Shown here piece after piece: positions 16,598 through 24,444 of a stretch of DNA of 33,372 nt. The stretch is from Bacteroidota bacterium. GTDB taxonomy: Bacteria; Bacteroidota; Bacteroidia; UKL13-3. Every line of letters begins with the position of its first letter. Within the stretch, counting starts at the first letter, position 1. The DNA is taken from contig RGVD01000003.1 of assembly GCA_010027395.1 (NCBI GenBank), forward strand, positions 1-33,372, written 5' to 3'. The notes below the pieces were generated by a model, which made no database searches, had not been told where the DNA came from, and was given only the letters and a program-made list of their open reading frames with translations. Both the position numbers and the translations under genes were made by a program.

Positions 16598-16648
16598 TTG
16601 TTATTAGCAATTGCTTGGCAATGCTGAAATTGCGATGATTAATAACAA
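16598..16648. repeat. Inverted repeat at the start of the SDR gene
   Basis: TTGTTATTA (16598-16606) and TAATAACAA (16640-16648) are perfect 9-base arms around a 33-base interval that contains shorter matches (GCAATTGC...GGCAATGC). The right arm includes the first base of the SDR ATG. It could be an operator, or an RNA hairpin that hides the start codon. It does not look like a terminator, because no T-run follows. Confidence 0.4.
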
Positions 16649-17358
16649 TGAAACCAACCATACTTATTACTGGAATTACCAAAGGCATAGGACATGCCAT
16701 AGCTGAACTATTCGCAAAAAATGGATACAATGTAGCTGGCTGCGCTAGAGATAAAAAGGCATTGGATGCCTTTAAAGCTGAGCTTTGGAACAAATATCCT
16801 GAACAAAAATTCTTATTTGCTTTATGTGATGTTAGCGATAAAAATGATGTTTTAGCCTTTGCTTATGACGTTACAGATGAGTTTGAAAGAATAGATATTC
16901 TAGTGAACAATGCAGGCGTCTTTATTCCTGGCTCTTTACTAAATGAAGAGGACGGCATTTTTGAGCAACAAATGAATACCAATTTAGCTAGTGCCTATCA
17001 CTTGAGTAGGGTTATTGCACCAAAGATGATTGCCCAAAAAAGCGGCCATATTTTTAATATTTGTAGTACCGCTAGTATTAAAGCCTACAGCAATGGTGCA
17101 AGCTATTGCATTAGCAAACATGCTCTTTTGGGTTTTAGCAAAGGTTTGAGAGAAGAGCTAATGCCAACTGGAGTCAGGGTTACGGCTGTTTTGCCGGGAG
17201 CTACTTTAACAAATAGCTGGGCTGGAACAGATCATCCTGAAGAAAGATTTATTAAAGCTGAAGATATTGCCCAAAGTATTTGGGATATACATAAGCTCTC
17301 GGCCAATGCGGATGTGGAAGAGATATTGATTAGGCCACAGCTGGGTGATTTTGCCTAA
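16648..17358 (+). CDS. Short-chain dehydrogenase/reductase (SDR)
   Basis: The 236-residue protein is of classical SDR size. It has TGITKGIG (8-15) for dinucleotide binding, LVNNAG (85-90) after beta-4, and the catalytic set Ser140 (ICSTAS), Tyr153 and Lys157 (YCISK). The Arg near residue 34 (GCARDKK) after beta-2 suggests preference for NADP(H), which is inference. Substrate cannot be read from sequence; the closest types are 3-ketoacyl-reductase-like and generic oxidoreductases. It starts 77 bases after the MBOAT/SGNH pair, across an inverted repeat, and ends at a bidirectional terminator. Confidence 0.85.
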   Translation: MKPTILITGITKGIGHAIAELFAKNGYNVAGCARDKKALDAFKAELWNKYPEQKFLFALCDVSDKNDVLAFAYDVTDEFERIDILVNNAGVFIPGSLLNEEDGIFEQQMNTNLASAYHLSRVIAPKMIAQKSGHIFNICSTASIKAYSNGASYCISKHALLGFSKGLREELMPTGVRVTAVLPGATLTNSWAGTDHPEERFIKAEDIAQSIWDIHKLSANADVEEILIRPQLGDFA

Positions 17359-17382
17359 TTGATTTTTATAATCATTGTAAAT

Positions 17383-17410
17383 AAAAAATCCCGCATGAGC
17401 AGGATTTTTT
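17383..17410. terminator. Bidirectional terminator between SDR and BNR-like gene
   Basis: AAAAAATCC (17383-17391) pairs with GGATTTTTT (17402-17410); inside are one C/A mismatch, two G-C pairs and the loop ATGA. A-run and T-run flank both sides, so it can stop transcription of both converging genes (SDR on plus, BNR-like on minus). Confidence 0.85.
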
Positions 17411-17429
17411 GTTTGTGTCTTGAACATTT

Positions 17430-18635
17430 TTATTTTGCCAATGCAATTTTGCTTTTACTCATTTCACCACTGCTTGATTGAACGGTTATGAAATAAATAC
17501 CATTGTTTAGGGAGGATAAATCTATTTCTGTTTGGTATAGTTTGCTTGTGAGTGATTGGTTATGGATAGCCGTGCCTGCAATATCATATACAATTATATT
17601 GGCTATTTCTTGGTTGCTGTTTATATTAATAATTCCATTGCTAGGGTTTGGATAAACATTATTTCTTGACATTGCTTTTTCTCGAATGCTTGTAGAGGAA
17701 GAGGTCATTTCTGATAAAGGTCTTTTATATACACCTCCAAAGATTCCTCCGCAATATGCATTTGTTCCTAAAATTGCAAAAGCATAAATAGTATTTGATC
17801 CTAAACCATTGCTAACAGCAGTCCAACTTGCTCCATTATTACTTGAAATAAAAACATCATTGTCATTGGAAATAAAAACATCATTTCCGTTGGTATTAAT
17901 AGCGTTTATTGTTGAATTTAAAACACTTCCACTGCCTATATTTGACCAAGTTGTTCCATTATCACTTGATACAAATATTCCCTTATAAGTGCCTGCATAA
18001 ATATTGCTACCACCTTTTTTTAATGTTTGAATATCTGTATTAGTTAACCCATTATTACTTGCTACCCACGAACCACCATTATTATTTGATACATAAACTC
18101 CTTTGTTGGTACCCAGGTAAATATTATTTCCAAGTGATTCAATACTTGAAACTGATGTATTAACGGGTAAACCTGAGTTTGAAGAATTCCAACTAGTTCC
18201 ATTATTTGTTGATAAAAATACACCCTTATCCGTTCCTGCAAAAACATTGGAACCTGTGATATTTATTGCGTTAATAAATAAAGTGCTTAATCCATTATTT
18301 GAAGGTGCCCAATTATTTCCGTTGTTGTTGGAAAAATATATACCACTATCGGTTCCAGCAGCCATATTTGATCCATTAATAGCCATACACCATACTGACA
18401 AGTTTTATAAACCATTGTTTTTAACTGTCCACGAATTACCATTATCAGATGAATAAAATACACCACCTAATGCGCTGGCATAAATATCTGTTCCATTTGT
18501 TATTAAAGCGGTAATCCATGTACTATCAGGATTTGGGGAATTTGCTGTTTTCCATTGCGCATCTGCAATGTTTGATTTAGAAATTAATAAAAATAAAATA
18601 ACTGTTTTGATTGTGGTGTTTATTGTTTTTTTCAT
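17430..18635 (-). pseudogene. Secreted BNR/sortilin-like repeat protein with T9SS tail, interrupted by an in-frame TAA
   Basis: Read from 18635, the gene encodes a signal peptide (MKKTINTTIKTVILFLLISKSNIADAQ), about seven ~41-residue repeats of the type G.N.(Y/F)AGT..GV(F/Y).S.NNG.SW...NNGL, and a T9SS type A sorting domain (VYPNPSNGIININSN...LNNGIYFITVQ...SKIALAK). A TAA at 18407-18405 stops translation after the first repeat (78 bases into a 400-codon frame by residue count). The frame continues with no shift to 17430. Between the first two repeats the stop occupies one residue position of an 11-residue linker of unchanged length. The equivalent position in other repeats is Ser or Thr, so a TCA-to-TAA change explains it. 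A downstream restart (a TTG at 18401) would lack a signal peptide. Intact homologues are probably surface or secreted proteins exported by T9SS. A base-call error or readthrough is possible. Confidence 0.75.
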
Positions 18636-18926
18636 TTTGATTTTTTGTTTTACTTATTTAATCGCAATAATGCTTTGTATAATTTTTCTTTTGTAATTGG
18701 CGGAAATAACGTTGTTAAACTCCAGCAAATATAAAAATACTATCTCTGAAAAATAGCTTAGCACCAATCCTATATATAAATGTATGTTTTTTGTATTTTT
18801 TTTATTTGAAATTTCAATAATTCATATTATTTTTATATTGATTCATAGTGAATTATAGGAAATATTTTTTAAACATGCAATATGAAAAGATAGACTATCG
18901 TTAAACCTATACTTAAACCGAAATAT
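18636..18926. other. AT-rich divergent intergenic region
   Basis: These 291 bases separate the divergent BNR-like gene and the small anti-sigma-like gene. They are very AT-rich with several T- and A-runs, and I see no coding frame or RNA gene. One -7 box for the minus-strand gene is recognisable (18726-18733). No convincing promoter for the plus-strand gene was found. Confidence 0.5.
18726..18733 (-). promoter_or_regulatory. -7 box of the BNR-like gene
   Basis: On the minus strand it reads TATATTTG, an exact TAnnTTTG, giving a leader of roughly 85 bases to the ATG at 18635. The -33 element is not recognisable. Confidence 0.35.
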
Positions 18927-19166
18927 ATGAATCAAATCTACACTGAAGAAATCCTTTTACGCTACATCTACAATGAAACTACATCCACGGAAAATGCTCA
19001 AATCGAATCGCATTTGAAAACGAATGAGAATTTTAAAAAGTCGTATGATGAAATGCTTCAAAGCATTGATTCTTTAAAAGAAGCGGAAATAGCACCCTCT
19101 AAACATAGTGTGAATGCTATTTTAGATTATGCCAAACAGCATAGTTCGGCTGAAGAGCTAGCTTAA
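18927..19166 (+). CDS. Small protein resembling the N-terminal part of anti-sigma factors, without zinc ligands
   Basis: The 79-residue protein reads MNQIYTEEILLRYIYNETTSTENAQIESHL..., close to the 'LLRYLYGELS..E...IE.HL' helix pair at the start of zinc-type anti-sigma factors (zf-HC2-like). The His/Cys zinc ligands are missing, apart from one His in IESHLK, and there is no membrane segment. Small stand-alone proteins of this type are frequent in Bacteroidota and usually unnamed. It is flanked by a divergent gene on the left and a convergent gene 5 bases away on the right, and no sigma-factor gene is adjacent. It is probably cytoplasmic; a role in binding a sigma factor is conjecture. Confidence 0.6.
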   Translation: MNQIYTEEILLRYIYNETTSTENAQIESHLKTNENFKKSYDEMLQSIDSLKEAEIAPSKHSVNAILDYAKQHSSAEELA

Positions 19167-19171
19167 TTCGC

Positions 19172-19564
19172 TTATTGTATTAAAATTCCCTTTGCCAGTA
19201 TTTTTATTTCAGTACTGTCTTTTACCATCGTACCTTTTATGTAGGCTTTTTTGCCTTCTATTTTTAGAGGTAATACAAATGCTTTGTCTTCAATATCAAC
19301 CAAAATGGGCTGCTTGTTTCCATTTTCTAAACTCAACCAACAGCCTTCACCTTTGCAGTAATTGGCAATGGTGCCACTAAATATGCCGGTTTCTTTTGTT
19401 CCTGTTTGTTCAATGTTATTGTAGGCAGTTATAGCATCTTTCGAGTCGTTTGTGTTCTCAATTGTTTCTCCAAAATTTCCAATCTGAGATAATTTGCTTC
19501 TTGGGTCGTTAGAACAAGCGAAAGCAAAAAATGAAAACGAAATAATGGTAAGTAGCTTTTTCAT
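19172..19564 (-). CDS. DUF4920 family lipoprotein
   Basis: The 130-residue protein has a lipoprotein signal (MKKLLTIISFSFFAFAC, Cys17) and a compact beta-rich domain. The hallmark FSGTIANYCKGEGCWLSLENG, with two cysteines and a CW pair, matches the 'V(C)..(K)GCWM' signature of DUF4920, a Bacteroidota family of unknown function with an OB-like look. The two cysteines (YCKGEGC) could bind a metal or form a disulphide. Its end lies 5 bases from the convergent anti-sigma-like gene. Upstream, a near-consensus promoter lies close to the start. Confidence 0.75.
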   Translation of the reverse strand: MKKLLTIISFSFFAFACSNDPRSKLSQIGNFGETIENTNDSKDAITAYNNIEQTGTKETGIFSGTIANYCKGEGCWLSLENGNKQPILVDIEDKAFVLPLKIEGKKAYIKGTMVKDSTEIKILAKGILIQ

Positions 19565-19581
19565 GACATAGAATTAAGTTT

Positions 19582-19613
19582 CAAATATGAAGAAATCTGT
19601 AAGACTAATCAAA
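19582..19613 (-). promoter_or_regulatory. Candidate promoter of the DUF4920 gene
   Basis: On the minus strand TTTG (19613-19610), 20 bases, then CATATTTG (19589-19582), one mismatch to TAnnTTTG. The leader to the ATG at 19564 would be about 10 bases. On the plus side of the same gap, arms GTGTTTT (19647-19653) and AAAACAC (19681-19687) form a weak inverted repeat before the hydrolase gene. Confidence 0.35.
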
Positions 19614-19737
19614 CAATAATTGGTTCAGATTGTATGTCATAATAACGTGTTTTGTCCATTAGTGTAAATTTTATGTGAGTAAAACACAATTGCTATGGGG
19701 ATTTGTGCTCAATTGATAATTTGCAGGCCTATTTATA

Positions 19738-20820
19738 ATGATAAAAAACAAATCCATTTACATAACGCTTATATTGCTTTTCATGGCTCAAATTAGATTG
19801 TATTCTCAAAAACAACCCATTAATAAATATACATCAAATCCACTATTGAAGAGCCTTAAAGCTAAAGAGCTTTGGATAGGAAATCCCCAAGACAAAGATG
19901 GACGTTTTATTAATCACGAATATCCGTTTTGGCCTGAGGCTAAAGAGCTGTGGAAGTGGCAAAGAGAGTCAAACCCTCAAAAAGAAGAAAAGAAAGGCGA
20001 TACTTTTAAGTTGAAAGTAGAAACGGATACTAGCTTCTTGAGTCACAAAAATGATGTGATTGTATGGCTAGGTCATGCTAGTTTTTTTATCCGCTTAAAT
20101 GGTGTGAGTTTGATTACCGATCCTGTTTTTTACAATGCCAGCCCAGTGGTAAAAAGGAAGAGTGCTTTGCCTTTTGATGTCAATTTAATCAAGGGTTTAG
20201 ATTATATATTGATAAGCCATGATCACCGAGATCATTTAGATGAAAAGAGTTTGAACTTGGTATATGCCAATAACCCTGGAGTGAAAATATTATCAGGTTT
20301 GAATATGGATGATTGGTTCAATAAAATGCTTAAAAAACCGAATGTTGAAACAGCTAGTTGGTATCAGCAATTCAGCACCGATACTAACAAAATTGAGATT
20401 TACTTTATGCCTGCCAGACATTGGAGCAGAAGAGGTTTAACGGATACTAATAAACACCTGTGGGGGAGTTTTGTGATAAAAGCCAATGGTAAAAAAATAT
20501 TTTTCAGTGGCGATACGGGATATGGTAGTCATTTAAAGGAAGTGGGTGACATCTTTGATGGTATTGATGTATGCATCATTGGAGTAGGTGCCTACAAACC
20601 TGAATGGTTTATGTCGAGCAATCATATTTCGCCATCCAATGCAGTGAGAGCAGCCAATGAAATGAGGGCAAAACATTTTGTGCCAATGCATTATGGAACC
20701 TTCGACTTGAGTGACGAACCCATGGGCGAACCCGCCCAAATATTGTTGAAAGAAAAAAGTGAGTCGAAACTGAATGCTGACTTACATTTGCTGTCTATTG
20801 GTGCCAACTATCAATTTTAA
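19738..20820 (+). CDS. UlaG/NAPE-PLD-like metallo-beta-lactamase-fold hydrolase, exported
   Basis: The 360-residue protein has a signal-peptide-like N-terminus (MIKNKSIYITLILLFMAQIRLYSQ). The metallo-beta-lactamase fold is complete: LGHASFFIRLNGVSLITDPVF (111-131), SHDHRDH (160-166) supplying His161, His163, Asp165 and His166, ARHWSRRG with His228, FSGDTGYG with Asp259, and SNHISP / MHYGTF with His296 and His318. This subfamily includes UlaG-like lactonases and NAPE-hydrolysing phospholipase D (NAPE-PLD); the ARHWSRRG...WGSFVI block and an N-terminal extension favour the NAPE-PLD-like side. Substrate is unknown, perhaps a phospholipid or lactone. An exported form is notable because UlaG is cytoplasmic. 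The TonB receptor gene follows after 6 bases. Confidence 0.85.
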   Translation: MIKNKSIYITLILLFMAQIRLYSQKQPINKYTSNPLLKSLKAKELWIGNPQDKDGRFINHEYPFWPEAKELWKWQRESNPQKEEKKGDTFKLKVETDTSFLSHKNDVIVWLGHASFFIRLNGVSLITDPVFYNASPVVKRKSALPFDVNLIKGLDYILISHDHRDHLDEKSLNLVYANNPGVKILSGLNMDDWFNKMLKKPNVETASWYQQFSTDTNKIEIYFMPARHWSRRGLTDTNKHLWGSFVIKANGKKIFFSGDTGYGSHLKEVGDIFDGIDVCIIGVGAYKPEWFMSSNHISPSNAVRAANEMRAKHFVPMHYGTFDLSDEPMGEPAQILLKEKSESKLNADLHLLSIGANYQF

Positions 20821-20826
20821 TTTTAA

Positions 20827-23208
20827 TTGAAAATTAGTTTAAAACATATCTTTATTTTCCTAGGTTCATTCCTTTTTGTGTTGAATGCATCAGCCCAAAA
20901 AAGGTTTACCATTAGTGGCTATTTAAATGATAAAAGCACGGGCGAAAGCCTTATTGGCGCTACCATAAAAGTAAATGAACTAAAAACGGGAACGGCCACC
21001 AATTCCTATGGATACTATTCACTTTCCTTACCTCAAGGTAATTATACTTTGGTATTCTCATATCTCGGTTTTAAAACATTAAGTGTTCCTATAATTTTGG
21101 ATAAAAATACCATCATCAACCAAAAGATGGAGGTACAAATAAATGAGAGCAAAGAGGTTGTTATTACTGGTGAGCGTGAAGATAAGAATGTGAAGAGCAC
21201 TGGGATGAGTCGCATGGAAATTACAGGACAACAAGTAAAAAATTTACCTGTAATTTTTGGCGAACCAGATGTGTTGAAAGCCATAACCTTATTGCCAGGA
21301 ATAAAAAGTGGAGGAGAAGGTAGTACTGGATTTTATGTGCGTGGAGGTGGGCCTGACCAAAACCTCATCTTGATGGATGAAGCGGTGGTTTATAATCCTT
21401 CACATTTGTTTGGATTCTTGTCTGTTTTCAATACAGATGCTGTTAAAAATATAGATGTAATTAAGGGTGGTATGCCTGCTAATTATGGAGGTCGTTTGTC
21501 ATCTATCCTTAATGTGAATTTACGTGAAGGAAATAATCAAAAGTATGTTGTGAATGGAGGTGTTGGATTAATTGCTTCAAGGTTATCTGCTGAGGGACCG
21601 ATACAAAAGGGAAGAAGTAGTTTTTTAGTTGCGGCTCGAAGGACTTATGTGGATGTGCTTGCAAGGCCCTTTTTATCTGACAATTTAAAGGGAAATAGTT
21701 ATTACTTTTATGATATCAACCTTAAAATGAATTTTAACTTGGGTCAAAAGGACAAATTGTTTTTCTCAGGATATTTTGGAAGGGATATTTTGAACTATCA
21801 AAGTCCAACCAATAGTAGTTTTCATTTTGATTTAGGTTGGGGCAATTCCACAGCTACTCTTAGATGGAATCATGTATTTAATTCTAAATTATTTTGCAAT
21901 ACAAGTGCGGTTTATAACAGATACGACCTATACAATAATCTAACTGCGGGATCTTTCGGTTTCAATATCAGAAGCGGTATTCAAGATTGGAATGTAAAGA
22001 ATGATTACACTTGGTTTATAAACGATAAGCACCAAGCAAAATTTGGATTAAATTATACTTTTCATACTTTCACTCCAGGCATCTTAACGGGTCAAGCGAG
22101 TAGCATAATTTTAGATCAAGAAATCAGTAAGCAATATGCACATGAGTTGGCGGTTTATGCTATGGATGAATGGCGCATCAACCAAAGATTTAACTTGAAT
22201 GCTGGACTAAGGGCTGTGTTTTATGACATGGTAGGACCTTATACCAAAAAACAATATAATGCTGATAATCTGCCCACAGGTGTTGAAACATCATGGAAAA
22301 CCAATGAAAGCATTGCTTTTTACCCGAGATTAGAACCACGTGCAGCTTTAACCTATTTGATAAATGAGCAATCATCTGTAAAAGCATCATTCACGCAAAC
22401 TTATCAGTTTATTCATCTTGCCACCACCTCAGGCGCTTCATTTCCTGTGGACTTGTGGGTGCCAAGTTCTCAAAAGGTAAAACCGCAATTGGCATATCAA
22501 TATGCATTGGGTTACTTTAGAAATTTTGATAACAATAAATGGGAAACTTCAGTCGAGGTGTATTATAAACCCATGTATAACCAAATTGAATTCAAGCCTT
22601 TTTCTCGTTTGTTCTTTAATCAAAATTTAGAGGAAGAAATGGTTTTCGGACAAGGATTAAGTTATGGACTTGAACTTTTTGTAAAGAAGAAAGTAGGTAG
22701 AACGACTGGCTGGATTGGTTATACCTTAAGCAAAACCACCCGTCAGTTTGATGAGTTGAATGGAGGACAAGCCTATTTTTTTAGATATGACAGAACGCAT
22801 GATATATCGGTTGTAATAAGCCACACCTTTAACAAGAAATGGAGCATGAATTTTGTGTTTGTTTATGGTACAGGTAATGCAGTTACATTGCCTATTGCGC
22901 GTTATGCATATAGAGTGGGTTACAACGTGGAACAAAATAAACCTGAACTAACTTTCATTGATGTGTATGGTAAAATTAATGATTACAGGTTGCCAGCCTA
23001 TCATCGTGCAGACATCTCATTTACCTATGTAGCTAATAAAACAGATAAATGGGAGAGCAATTGGAATTTTAGTATTTACAATATTTACAACCGTGCTAAT
23101 CCTTATTTTATTTACTTTTTACCAGATATTGACAAGTTGGAAGTGAAGGCATATATGGTATATTTATTTCCTATTTTACCGAGTGTAGCATGGAATTTTA
23201 AATTTTAA
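20827..23208 (+). CDS. TonB-dependent outer-membrane receptor with carboxypeptidase-like N-terminal domain, TTG start
   Basis: The 793-residue protein begins at a TTG that places the signal peptide (KISLKHIFIFLGSFLFVLNASAQ) at the N-terminus; no ATG is available nearby. Residues ~26-110 form a CarboxypepD_reg-like domain (TISGYLNDKSTGESLIGATIKV...). Residues ~125-230 are the plug, with GFYVRGGGPDQNLILMDEAVVYNPSHLFGF and VIKGGMPANYGGRLSSILNV. The rest is a 22-strand-type barrel ending in WNFKF, with a terminal aromatic. It is not a SusC, as it lacks the adjoining SusD and is shorter. The next gene is its DUF4249 partner with no gap, a pairing common in Bacteroidota. The ligand is unknown. Confidence 0.9.
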   Translation: MKISLKHIFIFLGSFLFVLNASAQKRFTISGYLNDKSTGESLIGATIKVNELKTGTATNSYGYYSLSLPQGNYTLVFSYLGFKTLSVPIILDKNTIINQKMEVQINESKEVVITGEREDKNVKSTGMSRMEITGQQVKNLPVIFGEPDVLKAITLLPGIKSGGEGSTGFYVRGGGPDQNLILMDEAVVYNPSHLFGFLSVFNTDAVKNIDVIKGGMPANYGGRLSSILNVNLREGNNQKYVVNGGVGLIASRLSAEGPIQKGRSSFLVAARRTYVDVLARPFLSDNLKGNSYYFYDINLKMNFNLGQKDKLFFSGYFGRDILNYQSPTNSSFHFDLGWGNSTATLRWNHVFNSKLFCNTSAVYNRYDLYNNLTAGSFGFNIRSGIQDWNVKNDYTWFINDKHQAKFGLNYTFHTFTPGILTGQASSIILDQEISKQYAHELAVYAMDEWRINQRFNLNAGLRAVFYDMVGPYTKKQYNADNLPTGVETSWKTNESIAFYPRLEPRAALTYLINEQSSVKASFTQTYQFIHLATTSGASFPVDLWVPSSQKVKPQLAYQYALGYFRNFDNNKWETSVEVYYKPMYNQIEFKPFSRLFFNQNLEEEMVFGQGLSYGLELFVKKKVGRTTGWIGYTLSKTTRQFDELNGGQAYFFRYDRTHDISVVISHTFNKKWSMNFVFVYGTGNAVTLPIARYAYRVGYNVEQNKPELTFIDVYGKINDYRLPAYHRADISFTYVANKTDKWESNWNFSIYNIYNRANPYFIYFLPDIDKLEVKAYMVYLFPILPSVAWNFKF

Positions 23209-24093
23209 ATGAAGCATATTTTATACATACTGTCCATTCTCATTATCACCTTATCGGCCTGCGAAAAGGAGATAGAGGTTGATTTGCCACCTAGCACTCC
23301 TCAGCTTGTGGTAGAGGCAAGTGTGAACACCTATTCGCCTTGGCTTAATTATGTTTTTATTTCTAACACCATCGACTATTTTAAACCAGATTTAAGTTTC
23401 AATGGGGTTAAAGGAGCTACTGTTTATATCACACCTGGGAAGATAATAAATAATGATACTTTATTTGATAAGGCCAACCGATACACATTTGCTGATTTGA
23501 GTAATCTAGGTAATATTCCCGGCCTAGACAGCATTGGTAAAAGCATCAGTGGTATGTATTTAAATCCTTTGTTTAGAGCTACTGCCAATACCAGTTATTT
23601 GCTAGAAATAAGCCTAGCAGATGGTAGGGTGATTGCGGCTCGAACACATATACCACCTATAGTGTCTATTGATAGTATGAAAGTAAGGTATGATGGTATT
23701 GGTGAGACAGGTAAAAAGAATGCCTATTTGAGCTTTTGGTTTAATGATGGACCAGAGCAGAATAACTACCGTATGGCTTTGCGCAATAATCCTGATTCGG
23801 TGCTTTTTGGTTGGGGTAATGCAGATTCGTACCGAACTTTTGATGATGAGTTTGTAAACAATGGTGTTATACCTTTAGAGTTTTTAAGGCCCTTTGAAGG
23901 AGGTGATACCTTGAATATTTATTTTACGTCCATTGGAAGAAAAGAATTTCGTTTTTGGCAAAGTTTTGGGCGAGCTGCTAATAATGGTGGACCATTTGCT
24001 ACACCTGGAAATGTTAAATCAAACATTGATGGGGTGATTGGCTCCTTTACTGGATATGCTGTATATTTTAAGAGAATTATTTTTGATGAATAG
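23209..24093 (+). CDS. DUF4249 family lipoprotein, partner of the TonB receptor
   Basis: The 294-residue protein has a lipoprotein signal (MKHILYILSILIITLSAC, Cys18) and EKEIEVDLPPSTPQLVVEASVN, the N-terminal signature of DUF4249. Middle blocks include GATVYITPG, SYLLEISLADGRVIAARTHIPP and LSFWFNDGPEQNNYRMAL. The ATG follows immediately after the stop of the TonB receptor, so the two are co-translated. By analogy with SusD beside SusC, it may be a surface or periplasmic lipoprotein that helps ligand capture; this is inference, as DUF4249 function is not established. Confidence 0.85.
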   Translation: MKHILYILSILIITLSACEKEIEVDLPPSTPQLVVEASVNTYSPWLNYVFISNTIDYFKPDLSFNGVKGATVYITPGKIINNDTLFDKANRYTFADLSNLGNIPGLDSIGKSISGMYLNPLFRATANTSYLLEISLADGRVIAARTHIPPIVSIDSMKVRYDGIGETGKKNAYLSFWFNDGPEQNNYRMALRNNPDSVLFGWGNADSYRTFDDEFVNNGVIPLEFLRPFEGGDTLNIYFTSIGRKEFRFWQSFGRAANNGGPFATPGNVKSNIDGVIGSFTGYAVYFKRIIFDE

Positions 24094-24131
24094 TTTTTTG
24101 AATTTATTAATTATTGGCTTCATTTTCATAT

Positions 24132-24214
24132 TTGATCATACTTGAAAGGTAGTTTCGCTCCGCTCATAATGACGTACTAGTTGAACAATCACTTCACATT
24201 TTTGTCATTTCGCA
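24132..24214. repeat. REP-like intergenic repeat, copy 1
   Basis: Copy 1 starts TTGATCATACTTGAAAGG and ends ...GTCATTTCGCA. It aligns with copy 2 (24234-24315) along its full length with a few substitutions and a one-base length difference. On the opposite strand its core reads GTCATTATGAGCGGAGCGA, resembling GTCATTnCGAGCGnAGCGA intergenic repeats I recall from Bacteroidota genomes. Confidence 0.8.
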
Positions 24215-24233
24215 CTTCGCATTTTTATTAATT

Positions 24234-24315
24234 TTGATCGTACTTGAAAGATAGTTTCGCTCCGCTCACTATGACGTAAGGTTCAACAATCACTTCGCAT
24301 TTTTGTCATTTCGCA
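24234..24315. repeat. REP-like intergenic repeat, copy 2
   Basis: Copy 2 starts TTGATCGTACTTGAAAGA and again contains GTTTCGCTCCGCTCA and ends GTCATTTCGCA. A third, partial copy of the right end is visible at about 24325-24348 (TTGTCATTCTGCAATTCGCA). The copies lie 19 bases apart, about 102 bases in period. Confidence 0.8.
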
Positions 24316-24444
24316 AATTACCTTTCATTGTCATTCTGCAATTCGCATTCACTGCTTCCGTTAATTAAATTTGATTATCAACATTTTTGTTTAGAACTTA
24401 AAAAATCTCAGCGGAATAAAGAATTTATTTTCGCTTCTAGTATT

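Larger units (their letters stand above)
24094..24444. other. Non-coding gap with tandem REP-like repeat
   Basis: No supported gene lies in these 351 bases. A frame open from 24328 joins the ftsK frame, but ftsK more plausibly starts at 24445, because the upstream 39 codons look like translated repeat and AT-rich spacer. The gap holds the duplicated element described separately and a weak -7-like TATTTTCG (24426-24433) 11 bases before the ftsK ATG. Confidence 0.6.

Noticed and set aside
24328..24444. Upstream extension of ftsK to an ATG at 24328
   Set aside because: The 39 extra residues translate repeat-derived and AT-rich spacer and look unlike FtsK; MAKKAKENKILFGD at 24445 is the better start.
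24094..24444. CRISPR-like array before ftsK
   Set aside because: Only two full copies of an ~82-base unit with a 19-base interval; repeat and spacer sizes do not fit and no cas gene is present.
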